Of a stretch of DNA of 64,000 nt, positions 1 to 6,603 are shown in pieces; positions within the stretch are counted from its first letter, which is position 1, and each line of letters opens with the position of its first letter. Location of the stretch: the NCBI GenBank assembly GCA_035550375.1, contig DASZPH010000084.1, positions 192,765-256,764 on the forward strand, in the 5' to 3' direction. Below the pieces are notes generated by a model, which made no database searches, was not told where the DNA came from, and saw only the letters and a program-made list of their open reading frames with translations. The position numbers and the translations under genes were made by a program. This DNA comes from DASSFG01 sp035550375. GTDB lineage: Bacteria; Planctomycetota; Planctomycetia; Pirellulales; JAICIG01.

Positions 1-561
1 GGCGCGCGTCAGCGCCAGGCATGGCCCAACGCAGTGAGTCGCGTAGTGCATGGGAGGCAAACCGGGCCAGTAATTGGGCCAGCCGTCCATGTCCTGCTGG
101 TGGCTCGCCTGCAAGAACTGAATCTTGCCGAGCTCTCCTTTGTCGTACAGTTCTTTGACGAACAGAAACTCGCGAGCGTAAACCACGGTTTCGGCCATCA
201 TGTACTTGAGGCCAGTCTGCTTGACGAGCTTGACGATCTGTTCACATTCCTCGATTGAAGTCGCCATAGGGACGGTCGACATCACGTGCTTGCCCGCCTT
301 CAAGGCGGCAATGGCCTGCGGCGCGTGATCGGGGATGGGCGTGTTGATATGCACGAAGTCGACTTCGGGATCGGCCAGGACGTCTTCATATCGTGTGAAT
401 CGTTTCTCGATCCCGAAGGCGTCCCCCACCTCCTTCAGCTTTTTCCCTGTTCGCTGGCAGATGGCGTACATCCGGGCGTGGGGATGCCGTTGATAGATGG
501 GAATGAACTCGGCGCCAAAGCCGAGGCCGATGATGGCGACGTTGAATCGATCTTTCTTCAT
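1..561 (-). CDS. Gfo/Idh/MocA family oxidoreductase, N-terminal part (runs off left edge)
   Basis: The minus-strand frame is open for 187 codons from ATG at 559-561 to the window edge, so the C-terminal part is missing. The N-terminus has a Rossmann dinucleotide fold with the motif VAIIGLGFGAEFIP at residues 8-21. This is followed by residues typical of the family: a DPEVDFVHINTP segment that closes the nucleotide site, and AGKHVMSTVPMATS, where the family usually has the EKP motif. Here the usual EKP lysine is replaced (TVPMA), which is often seen in planctomycete paralogues and may mean altered catalysis. An AGGA Shine-Dalgarno lies about 7 bases before the start. Members are NAD(P)-dependent cytosolic sugar or inositol dehydrogenases. 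The substrate cannot be told. Confidence 0.85.
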   Translation of the reverse strand, partial: MKKDRFNVAIIGLGFGAEFIPIYQRHPHARMYAICQRTGKKLKEVGDAFGIEKRFTRYEDVLADPEVDFVHINTPIPDHAPQAIAALKAGKHVMSTVPMATSIEECEQIVKLVKQTGLKYMMAETVVYAREFLFVKELYDKGELGKIQFLQASHQQDMDGWPNYWPGLPPMHYATHCVGPCLALTRA

Positions 562-908
562 GGCGCTTTCCTGTTTGGAGTCGCTCGGTGGGCCCGCTAT
601 GCGGTCGTAATGCGATGGTGTGCACCACGATATACGCTAGAAGGCCACTTGGGGAGTACCCGCGGAGCCGGACGGGCGAGGTATCGAAGCGACACATTCA
701 GGGCCGCAGTCAGGGGCTGTAGCGGGATGGAAGGGGCCGGCAAATCGGGTCGGCGCAAGGCAGCTCACCAGCCTGGGGATCTGGCGGTCCGAACATCGGC
801 GAGGGCAGCCCGGAGGGCTTTTGTGCGGACGGTCTAGCTTGACTCGCGATTTGGAGGGCCTAAGAATGCAATTGTTGTCCCGCCCCGCCCGCCAGCCTGA
901 GGTCGCAA
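562..908. other. Intergenic region between divergent genes
   Basis: This 347-base gap separates the oxidoreductase (minus) from the CobB-like gene (plus). The short reading frames here overlap one another on both strands and have no start signals. The only clear signal is the sigma70-type promoter candidate at 839-867. Confidence 0.6.
839..867 (+). promoter_or_regulatory. Sigma70-type promoter candidate for the CobB-like gene
   Basis: TTGACT at 839-844 is followed after 17 bases by AAGAAT at 862-867, a weaker -10 element. The CobB-like start codon at 909 is about 35 bases beyond the expected transcription start, with TGAGG just before it. Confidence 0.4.
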
Positions 909-2249
909 ATGTTACGTCTGCCACGAGTTGCGGTGGGCACCATTCAACACGGAATATCCAGCCAGCCGACGTGCTGGGCGTTGATGGAGGCTTTTGCCCG
1001 CCGCGGCCGGCAGGTTCAACACTTTCGATCGCGAAGTTGCTTCTGCCCGCGCAACGGCGCTCTGGCAATCACGGGCGTCAGCTCGCGTCACCTCGATTCG
1101 TGGCTGATGAGCAAGGCGACGTCTCGGGAGGTCTTCGTTCACGGCTGCGCGGGACGTGATCTGGCGGTCATCGAAGGTCATTTCAATTCGCCGGAGGCGG
1201 CGCCCTCCAAGGGGAGTTCGCTCGACACGCTTTGCGACTGGCTCGACGTGCCGCGCCTGATCGTGCTCGACGTTTCGACCTTGGACGACTGTCGCCTGCC
1301 CGAACGCCCGGCGCAGATCGACGGCCTTTTGCTCGATCGAGTCCCCTCACAGTCCGAGGCATTTCGGCTGCAGACGTCGTTGGAATCTTTATGGGAGGTG
1401 CCGGTTCTCGCCGCCTTGGGTGAAGTGCCGAGTTTGCGGGCCGCCATCTCACGCCTCGCCTGCGGCGCCATTCCGCCCGCGGAGCTTTGCCGGGAACTGG
1501 GAGACGAGTTCTTGCGCTTAGGACGGCTCGACCTGATCGACGCCCTGGCGGCTCGCCGCGACATGCCGCCGCCTCCCGTGTCGATTTTCGCCCGCCGCGA
1601 TCGCCGTGCCCGGCCCCGCCAGATCACGGTCGCCGTGGCGTACGATCCGGCCTTCAACTGCTACTTTCCCGATACGCTCGACCTGCTGGAACTGGAAGGC
1701 GCCAATGTGGTCGATTTTTCCCCGCTGCGCGACGAGATACTTCCGGAGGCCGACGTGGTCTACCTCGGTTGCGGCCATCCCGAAATGTACGCCGAGGCGC
1801 TGAGCGGCAACCACTGCATGCTGCTGGCGCTACGAAACCATGTCCGCAGCGGCGGCCGCGTGTATGCGGAGGGGGGCGGGCTGGCCTATCTCTGCCAGCG
1901 GTTGGAAACACCGGGCGGCACCATGGTGCCGATGGTCGGCGCGTTGTCCGCGGTGGCGCGTCTGAATCGACAGATGGCCGCACCGGTGCCGATCGAGGGG
2001 CGGCTTCGCGGCCAGAACTGGTTGGCCCCGGCCGGTACCCGATTGCGCGGCTACCTCAACGGCCATTGGGTGCTGGAGCCGGTCGGACCGATGCACAGCT
2101 TCTTGGCAGGCCCCGGGCATGAGCTCGATCTGGTAGGCCAATATCAGGTGATCGGCAGCCGCCTACACCTGAACTTCGCGGCCCAATCGGAGTTTCTGCA
2201 CGGCTTTTTGAGCCCCCGCGAGTGCTCGCTGGCCCCCTCCCCGACGTGA
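909..2249 (+). CDS. Degenerate CobB/CbiA-like (cobyrinate a,c-diamide synthase) protein
   Basis: The 446-residue protein follows the layout of cobyrinic acid a,c-diamide synthase: an N-terminal dethiobiotin-synthetase-like ATPase half and a C-terminal class I glutamine amidotransferase half. Recognisable pieces are SSRHLDSWLM and DLAVIEGHFN in the first half, and YLGCGHPEMYAEALSGN and IGSRLHLNFAA in the second. Two catalytic features are missing. The P-loop (normally GxxxGKT) reads GTIQHGISSQPT near residues 10-21. The amidotransferase nucleophile motif, normally AECGG, reads AEGGG with Gly322 in place of Cys; the C-terminal His is kept. TGAGG precedes the start by 6 bases. It probably neither hydrolyses ATP nor glutamine in the usual way. 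No other cobalamin gene is nearby. The frame is intact, so a new role is more likely than recent decay. Confidence 0.75.
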   Translation: MLRLPRVAVGTIQHGISSQPTCWALMEAFARRGRQVQHFRSRSCFCPRNGALAITGVSSRHLDSWLMSKATSREVFVHGCAGRDLAVIEGHFNSPEAAPSKGSSLDTLCDWLDVPRLIVLDVSTLDDCRLPERPAQIDGLLLDRVPSQSEAFRLQTSLESLWEVPVLAALGEVPSLRAAISRLACGAIPPAELCRELGDEFLRLGRLDLIDALAARRDMPPPPVSIFARRDRRARPRQITVAVAYDPAFNCYFPDTLDLLELEGANVVDFSPLRDEILPEADVVYLGCGHPEMYAEALSGNHCMLLALRNHVRSGGRVYAEGGGLAYLCQRLETPGGTMVPMVGALSAVARLNRQMAAPVPIEGRLRGQNWLAPAGTRLRGYLNGHWVLEPVGPMHSFLAGPGHELDLVGQYQVIGSRLHLNFAAQSEFLHGFLSPRECSLAPSPT

Positions 2250-2250
2250 C

Positions 2251-2332
2251 GACTTTCCTCCCTCTCCCCGCGGGGGCTTTGCACAAAAACCCTCCCCTGC
2301 ACAAAAAGTCGGGCGACTGCACAAAAAGTCAT
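2251..2332 (-). repeat. TTTTTGTGCA-containing dispersed repeat, left copy
   Basis: Read on the minus strand this segment has the core CTTTTTGTGCA twice, then TTTTTGTGCAAAGCCCC, then a CGCGGGGAGAGGG tail. A related sequence lies at 6604-6700 on the opposite strand. The CG-rich tail resembles another noncoding stretch near 44550. It falls between genes and looks like a REP- or MITE-like noncoding element. Confidence 0.55.
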
Positions 2333-2535
2333 GAAGGAGATGGCTGAGCTTCGCCGGGATATTCGTGCTTCAGAATCTCGTCAATCAGTTGGCTCGTGAG
2401 GGTGCCAGAAGGCGGTGGCGTTCCTTGCGTTCTGGTCACCGTCTGGTAAAGCCGAACCACGGCTATGCTGTTCGTCACGGCCAATTGTTCTAGCTGTGCT
2501 CTCCGATCATCACGAGACACCATGATTCTCTCCAA
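2329..2535 (-). CDS. Small hypothetical protein
   Basis: This 68-residue frame starts with MERIMVSRDDRRAQLEQLAV and has no recognisable domain. A helical N-terminal half is followed by a Pro/Thr-rich segment (TQGTPPPSGT) and a helical tail. It lies 43 bases downstream of the 106-residue gene on the same strand, so the two may be co-transcribed. The stop codon sits in the edge of the flanking repeat. It could be a chance frame. Confidence 0.4.
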   Translation of the reverse strand: MERIMVSRDDRRAQLEQLAVTNSIAVVRLYQTVTRTQGTPPPSGTLTSQLIDEILKHEYPGEAQPSPS

Positions 2536-2578
2536 GATCTCCTGATTGAGTTGGTCGCAAGTTCCTGCTCAAGTCCGA

Positions 2579-2899
2579 CTACGTGCGTTTCGTTTTTTTG
2601 CGGGCAGCTCTCTTGCGACGAGCTTTCGGTTCTTCTGGCCACAAGTGGGCGGCAATGGTAGCGTCCAGAAGGTCCTTGAGAAACGTTGCTGCCTCCTGCC
2701 TGTTGCAGGCGAAGAACGGCCTTTCCTTGCCGTCGAATTTGTCGGGCTGGCTAATCGTGACGACCACTTCGCCGCAGTCATGTCGTGCCCCAATAGCGCA
2801 TTCAGTCCAATTACTCCTATCCTCACCCCGAAGACTAATCGTCGGCATGTGATTGTCGCCAGCATGGCGCTCCATGATCCGCCTTGATCCAGATGCCAA
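2579..2899 (-). CDS. Hypothetical protein with basic tail
   Basis: This 106-residue protein is not recognised. The middle has the character of a real beta-strand protein (CGEVVVTISQPDKFDG), followed by RQEAATFLKDLLDATIAAHL, which suggests an amphipathic helix. The C-terminus is a Lys/Arg cluster (KARRKRAARKKTKRT) that could bind nucleic acid. The start may be the internal Met at residue 9 or 18. It is upstream of the 68-residue gene and next to the tRNA locus. Confidence 0.5.
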   Translation of the reverse strand: MASGSRRIMERHAGDNHMPTISLRGEDRSNWTECAIGARHDCGEVVVTISQPDKFDGKERPFFACNRQEAATFLKDLLDATIAAHLWPEEPKARRKRAARKKTKRT

Positions 2900-3096
2900 T
2901 TAGACAGCGCCAGAGCGGCTGGGCAAGCGGTTTCGCCGGGCTACCGTCTTGACTGGCGAGCGAGCGCGGGTCTAATGGATCGCATCCATAAGGTTCCTGA
3001 CCCTGACCCAAAGTCCGGCGTCGAAGCCGCGTTTGTTTCCCCCATTGGATAGTCGTTCGTCCCAGACATTCTGCCCCGTCTGGAACTCGCGAGCGT

Positions 3097-3182
3097 GCAG
3101 GGATGGTGGAAATGGCAGACACGCGGGGCTGTCAACCCCGTAGCGGTAAAGCGCTGTACGGGTTCAAGTCCCGTTCCCTGCA
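3097..3182 (+). tRNA. Class II (leucine-type) tRNA with GUC anticodon
   Basis: The 86-base sequence folds as a complete class II tRNA. The parts are a 7-bp acceptor stem (GCAGGGA/TCCCTGC), a 3-bp D stem (GTG/CAC) with an 11-base loop containing GG, and a 5-bp anticodon stem (CGGGG/CCCCG) with loop CTGTCAA. A 17-base variable arm has an AGCG/CGCT stem, and the T arm is ACGGG-TTCAAGT-CCCGT. The discriminator at 3182 is A and no CCA is encoded. The D-arm text (TGGTGG..TGGCAGACACG) and A73 are leucine-tRNA features. The anticodon at 3131-3133 is GTC, which reads Asp codons; Asp tRNAs are class I with a short variable loop. Identity is therefore uncertain: Leu body, Asp anticodon. Confidence 0.85.
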
Positions 3183-3189
3183 TCTTTTC

Positions 3190-3219
3190 TTGACTTTTGC
3201 CGATAAATGGCAATAATAC
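3190..3219 (+). promoter_or_regulatory. Sigma70-type promoter immediately downstream of the tRNA
   Basis: TTGACT at 3190-3195 and TAATAC at 3214-3219 are separated by 18 bases. The spacer contains an inverted repeat, TTGCC-N7-GGCAA (3197-3213), that could be an operator. Transcription would begin near 3226 and produce a short RNA ending at the terminators at 3250-3297. It begins only 8 bases after the tRNA end, in the same direction. Confidence 0.5.
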
Positions 3220-3234
3220 AGGAGCTTTACCGCT

Positions 3235-3258
3235 ACGGGGGTTAGCCCCCGGCTTTTT
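3235..3258 (+). terminator. Rho-independent terminator (first of two)
   Basis: The hairpin CGGGGG-TTAG-CCCCCG is followed by GCTTTTTG. It would end transcripts of the tRNA or of the putative small RNA. Confidence 0.6.
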
Positions 3259-3264
3259 GAGTCG

Positions 3265-3297
3265 GCCGCCGATGACAAGGCGGCCATTTTTTTGCGC
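3265..3297 (+). terminator. Rho-independent terminator (second of two)
   Basis: The stem GGCCGCC-GATGACAA-GGCGGCC is followed by ATTTTTTT. The T run ends directly at the stop codon of the convergent transposase gene. Confidence 0.65.
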
Positions 3298-4581
3298 CTA
3301 GAGCCAGTCAAGCCCATCCGAGTCCGCACCCAAGGCCCCAACCATCACCGGCTCCGGCTGCGGCTCCTCCTCTCTCCAGAACGTCGCGCTGATGCCAAGC
3401 TCGTATGTCTCTTGGATCAGAACGCAGATGTTGTGGCAAACGATCTTGGCCAAGACTTCGTTGACCATCGCCACGTCGCTCTTGCTGCGAACGTGGTCCC
3501 GGAATTTGGCCTTTATCATCGAGAAGGTTGACTCGGCGTTGCTCCTCTTGTGGTAATGGCTCAAAAACCTGTCTCGTTCCATGTGGAAGAAATGAAACAT
3601 CTTGGCCCACAGGCCACCCCCTGCGCCCGTGTGAATGCTCTTGAATGCGATATAGGGCGTGGCCCCAACCTCTTCGATGACGGCGTAGTTTTTTAGGCTC
3701 CCATAAGCCTTGTCTCCTGAAATCTCGCGCGGCTTGAAGTTCTTGGCGGTCGCGCGGGCGAGCGGTGGGAGCAACGGCGAGTCTTGCGCGTCCTTGCCGC
3801 GAATCTCGACCGCCGTAACGATGTTCGTTCTGACGCCGCACATCAGATGCACCTTGACCCACTCGTGCTGCTGACGGGGCACGCCGTACTTGTGGTCAAA
3901 CCAACGGATGAACCGGGACGTACTGAAGCCTGAAGAGTCCACGGCGAAGTCTTGCTCGATCGCCTTGAGCGGCAACGACGATTCCGTAATCATGGCCCGC
4001 AGAATCGGCGTGACGGCTGGGTTCTCTAGGTAATTGAAAATCGAATTGAAGTGCGGAACCTTGCTGATGTAGCCTCGCCCTTGGGCGTCGCGTAGGTCGG
4101 TCATAAATCGCCGACCGGAGAAGGTGCTGTAGATTTTGAAGCAGGCGCACCACAAGGCATCTCTGAGGGAGAGGCGCGGACGGCCGTTCTTCGTCTCAGT
4201 CGGCTCGTCGATGCCTTGGCAAAGTTGGTGGAGTAGATCAAGAAACTTCTCTTTTTCGTGGGTCTGCGCTTGGTTGTACGCTCGCCAGTCTTGCGGGTAA
4301 GTCTTGCGGACGGTCGTTTTCGTGAGCGTCACGCTCTCCGTGACGACTTCCGATCCGTCCTCGAATAGCTCCCGTTGGCGCACGATCTTAACCGCGAAGA
4401 TGTGTTTGCATTCAACCCCGCGAGTCTGGTGGTCTGGGCAATCACACGTCGCCTGTTCGCCGTCAACACGAACGGTGTATCGCCCCTTACCCGATTGGGA
4501 GGGTACGGACCACGCGCCGTTTTTGTTCGTTACTTTGCAGTGGGTTGCAATCGCCAATCCCCGTTGCTCGCGCTCGGTCAT
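3298..4581 (-). CDS. DDE transposase with N-terminal SWIM zinc finger
   Basis: This 427-residue protein starts with a SWIM-type zinc finger: C46-x-C48, then C58-x-H60 in the segment CDCPDHQTRGVECKH. A DDE nuclease fold follows with D215 (VDSSGF), D290 (SGDKAYGS) and E350 (NAESTFSMIK), spacings typical of IS4/IS5-like enzymes. It would cut and join DNA at element ends. A SWIM finger on a transposase suggests DNA or protein targeting. AGAGGA lies 6 bases before the ATG, and a strong promoter lies 32 bases further upstream. I could not find matching terminal inverted repeats or a target duplication around the gene. It may be a solitary or domesticated copy. Confidence 0.85.
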   Translation of the reverse strand: MTEREQRGLAIATHCKVTNKNGAWSVPSQSGKGRYTVRVDGEQATCDCPDHQTRGVECKHIFAVKIVRQRELFEDGSEVVTESVTLTKTTVRKTYPQDWRAYNQAQTHEKEKFLDLLHQLCQGIDEPTETKNGRPRLSLRDALWCACFKIYSTFSGRRFMTDLRDAQGRGYISKVPHFNSIFNYLENPAVTPILRAMITESSLPLKAIEQDFAVDSSGFSTSRFIRWFDHKYGVPRQQHEWVKVHLMCGVRTNIVTAVEIRGKDAQDSPLLPPLARATAKNFKPREISGDKAYGSLKNYAVIEEVGATPYIAFKSIHTGAGGGLWAKMFHFFHMERDRFLSHYHKRSNAESTFSMIKAKFRDHVRSKSDVAMVNEVLAKIVCHNICVLIQETYELGISATFWREEEPQPEPVMVGALGADSDGLDWL

Positions 4582-4612
4582 TTGTGTCCTCTCGCGTTCT
4601 TACTCTGTTAGT

Positions 4613-4641
4613 ATATTATCAACTAAGTAAGTTTCCGTCAA
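4613..4641 (-). promoter_or_regulatory. Sigma70 promoter of the transposase gene
   Basis: On the minus strand TTGACG (4636-4641) is followed by a 17-base spacer and TAATAT (4613-4618). Both hexamers are one or two bases from consensus. The gene starts at 4581. Confidence 0.7.
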
Positions 4642-4662
4642 CGGTCGGGCACCAAGTTTTTC

Positions 4663-4691
4663 TTGACTGGTAGATACCGCGCCAGTAATAT
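4663..4691 (+). promoter_or_regulatory. Sigma70 promoter placing transcription start at the ATG
   Basis: TTGACT (4663-4668), a 17-base spacer and TAATAT (4686-4691) form a near-consensus promoter. The expected start, 7-8 bases after the -10 box, coincides with the ATG at 4699, predicting a leaderless mRNA. Confidence 0.65.
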
Positions 4692-4698
4692 ACCGGCT

Positions 4699-4857
4699 AT
4701 GGCGAAGATCAAGCTAACGGTCGACGGCTACCGTTGCGAACGGTGTGGTCACGAATGGGCACCGCGCACGGAAGGCGAGCCGAAGGTGTGCCCGCACTGC
4801 AAAAGCCCCTACTGGAGCACGCCGCGAAAGCGCCCTGCCAAGAAGGGCAAGACTTGA
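4699..4857 (+). CDS. Small zinc-ribbon protein
   Basis: The 52-residue protein starts MAKIKLTVDGYRCERCGHEW and has two CxxC knuckles (CERC and CPHC), giving a four-Cys zinc ribbon, then a basic tail (RKRPAKKGKT). Such ribbons bind nucleic acid or protein partners; the role is unknown. An upstream in-frame ATG at 4663 lies inside the promoter -35 box, so 4699 is the better start. There is no Shine-Dalgarno and the promoter position implies leaderless translation. The gene is divergent from the transposase, 117 bases away. Confidence 0.65.
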   Translation: MAKIKLTVDGYRCERCGHEWAPRTEGEPKVCPHCKSPYWSTPRKRPAKKGKT

Positions 4858-4979
4858 ACGCACGAGCGCCATCTAAGATTTCCGGTTCCGCGCCGCCCGT
4901 GCGACATTGAGGCAACTGGCGAGACTGACCATGCCGTGTCAGCATTCCCACAAGCCGGAGTTTTGGCATAAAATATTGC

Positions 4980-5417
4980 ATGTACGCCAAGCCGATGGCC
5001 CATAGAAAGGTTGCCCAAGTGACCAGCGCAGAATATCAAAGCCATATCTGGAATCTTGTTCGCACGTGCTCAATCAACCAACGTTATCACCAGCGACTTG
5101 AATGGTGGTGGAAGATCGCTGATCGAACTGCGAAAATTCTGGTTGCTGTCGTTGCGGTTGCTGCCCTTGTCGTGACGTTGTTGGATGAGGAGTGGAAGCC
5201 CACTGAATTGTGGCTGGCCGGCATCGCGGCGGTTCTGGCTATAGTGCTTAACGTTCTCCCGTTTGGAGAATACGAAAAAGAACACGGGGAGTTCTTTCGC
5301 GCATGGAGTGACATCCGGATCGACACGGAGACGCTGTGCCTGAAAACGTGCGAAGAACCGGTCTCCGGACACATGCTAGAGCGACTTTCGGAATGCGCGC
5401 CAAAGAGCACACCCTAG
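4980..5417 (+). CDS. Two-helix membrane protein resembling SLATT-type effectors, probably frameshifted
   Basis: The 145-residue product has an N-terminal amphipathic helix (INQRYHQRLEWWWKIADRTA). Two adjacent membrane helices follow (ILVAVVAVAALVVTLL and LWLAGIAAVLAIVLNVL), then a long polar helix (GEYEKEHGEFFRAWSDI). This is the arrangement of SLATT and related predicted pore-forming effectors of nucleotide-signalling conflict systems; the match is by architecture, not proven homology. The frame stops at 5417. The next frame continues without a gap from about 5395 to 5578 with protein-like sequence (DAKEPAPWRWLLRTCQEDDN), suggesting a frameshift that cut off the C-terminus. No sensor or nucleotidyltransferase partner is adjacent. 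Confidence 0.5.
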   Translation: MYAKPMAHRKVAQVTSAEYQSHIWNLVRTCSINQRYHQRLEWWWKIADRTAKILVAVVAVAALVVTLLDEEWKPTELWLAGIAAVLAIVLNVLPFGEYEKEHGEFFRAWSDIRIDTETLCLKTCEEPVSGHMLERLSECAPKSTP

Positions 5418-5578
5418 ACGCCAAAGAGCCAGCACCGTGGCGATGGCTCCTAAGGACGTGCCAAGAAGACGACAACGAAAGCATCTGGGGGCCGGGAATC
5501 CGCACGCCAGAGCGGGTAGCTCAAGAAAGAGAATCCAGGGCTGCCAAGGCTAGGGCCGCTGTGGTGGCGGCTCAATAG
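5395..5578 (+). pseudogene. Possible displaced C-terminus of the SLATT-like gene
   Basis: From 5395 the frame after the stop-containing one encodes about 60 residues rich in charged and Trp residues, ending in an Ala/Arg/Glu helix (RESRAAKARAAVVAAQ). It overlaps the last residues of the membrane protein and has no ribosome binding site of its own. It reads best as the lost tail after an indel near 5395-5410, but could be a chance frame. Confidence 0.35.
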
Positions 5579-6038
5579 GATGCACAGGCCGGTGTGGATG
5601 ACTTGGGGACGGCGGATATGTCTTGGGAATCGGCTGATCCGACCTTCTCTCTGGAGGCTGGCTCGGCGGTGGCGGCTGAACGGGCCGGGATGGTCTAGCA
5701 GGTTCTTTGCCCATCTGGTTGACTCCTTCTGCGGGCTATTGCCTGCCCAGTGCCCACAGGGGAGTCAGTGCCAGTGCGACACTGGGCAGGCCAGCCGGTA
5801 GCTACTCCAGCCGTCCCGTTGCGGAGCATTGTAGCGGCTTCATTCCCTCGATACCACGCCCCTGGGTGCTGCCAAGTAGTCCTAGTGGTTTTTGGCGGTT
5901 CATCGTCCGCTAGCCCGTTTCTTTTGGTGCCGTCGTGGTCGTGGTAGATAGGGAGGTATGTGGGCTGGGCAGTCCCATGCCAAGCCGCTCGCAGATTCTG
6001 CTCTGTCGGCTTGGCCCATAACCGTAGAGGCATCGAAA
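5579..6038. other. Gap with one strong hairpin
   Basis: No convincing gene is seen in these 460 bases; overlapping frames on both strands have low-complexity translations. The notable structure is a perfect 12-bp stem, GCCTGCCCAGTG at 5741-5752 and its complement at 5780-5791, with a 27-base loop. There is no following T run, so it is not a standard terminator. Confidence 0.5.
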
Positions 6039-6209
6039 ATGAATATCTCGGACCGCGACGTTCTGATTGGAATCCTGAACGCCGTTTGCGCCATTGGCGA
6101 GAAACTGACCGGCAAGAAAATGGTCGTCACTGTCACGGACGCGGACGGCAACTCAGTGGCCTGCGCACACGCCGATAAGGTGTCGTGGGTCAGCCTGGAG
6201 GGGGCGTAA
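6039..6209 (+). CDS. Small hypothetical protein
   Basis: The 56-residue frame starts MNISDRDVLIGILNAVCAIG and continues with a strand-rich segment (KKMVVTVTDADGNSV). It has no signal peptide and no known motif. The frame is open further upstream, but the ATG at 6039 begins the protein-like part. It overlaps the convergent 111-residue gene by 20 bases at the 3' ends, so one of the two may be wrong or they may regulate each other through antisense overlap. Confidence 0.4.
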   Translation: MNISDRDVLIGILNAVCAIGEKLTGKKMVVTVTDADGNSVACAHADKVSWVSLEGA

Positions 6210-6525
6210 CAACTTCCCGTTGACTCGCAGGAATCGCCTCATACGCTTGCCTGACTGCGCCCCTGGCTTGGTGCCAGCCAGATACCGCTTGCGCGATTTG
6301 TTCTCCCGTTGGCCACGCGCGGGCGTCGATTGACGGCGTATGAGGACTTAGGGCTAGCTCTGGAGGGAATCCGACTCCCGGTGGTGCATTGCTTACGCAG
6401 AGCCGTTTCCAATCTCCGAGCTTGCTTGAACCATCTCGAATCGTAGACACCAGCCTCTGTACCTTGTTGGCAGCCGCCTCTAGCTCTGTAATGGCCTTCT
6501 GGTACGCTTCGATTTGCGCCGACAT
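6190..6525 (-). CDS. Hypothetical helical protein
   Basis: The 111-residue protein begins MSAQIEAYQKAITELEAAAN, a coiled-coil-like helix, and has a Pro-rich middle (NAPPGVGFPPELALSPHTP) and a second helical stretch. The start at 6525 is supported by a strong AAGGAG 7 bases upstream; an in-frame ATG at 6594 has none. No domain is recognised. It is the last gene before the right repeat of the accessory patch. Confidence 0.55.
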   Translation of the reverse strand: MSAQIEAYQKAITELEAAANKVQRLVSTIRDGSSKLGDWKRLCVSNAPPGVGFPPELALSPHTPSIDARAWPTGEQIAQAVSGWHQARGAVRQAYEAIPASQREVVTPPPG

Positions 6526-6603
6526 TGCTGCTCCTTCGCGTAGGGGGAGATGTGATAGCAAGCGGCAGTATACCGGCGCAGTGGCGTCTCGCAATCACGC
6601 GGG

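Larger units (their letters stand above)
3224..3297 (+). ncRNA. Putative small RNA complementary to the upstream tRNA
   Basis: Positions 3224-3240 read GCTTTACCGCTACGGGG, the exact reverse complement of 3136-3152 in the tRNA (3' anticodon stem plus variable arm). A promoter-like sequence precedes it and two terminator hairpins follow, so a roughly 70-base transcript is plausible. If instead the tRNA transcript reads through, the same bases would lie in its 3' trailer and could compete with the tRNA fold. Expression is not shown by the sequence. Confidence 0.45.

Noticed and set aside
2941..3341. Minus-strand frames across the tRNA gene (endings like RERDLNPYSALPLRG)
   Set aside because: They are the antisense of the tRNA and its flanks, a well-known source of false gene calls.
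4966..4982. Sigma54-like TTGGCAT...TTGCA near the SLATT-like gene
   Set aside because: Spacing between GG and GC is 11 bases; it also overlaps an AT-rich stretch that can explain it.
5695..6033. 112-codon minus-strand frame
   Set aside because: It spans the strong hairpin, shows no start signal, and its composition is not protein-like.
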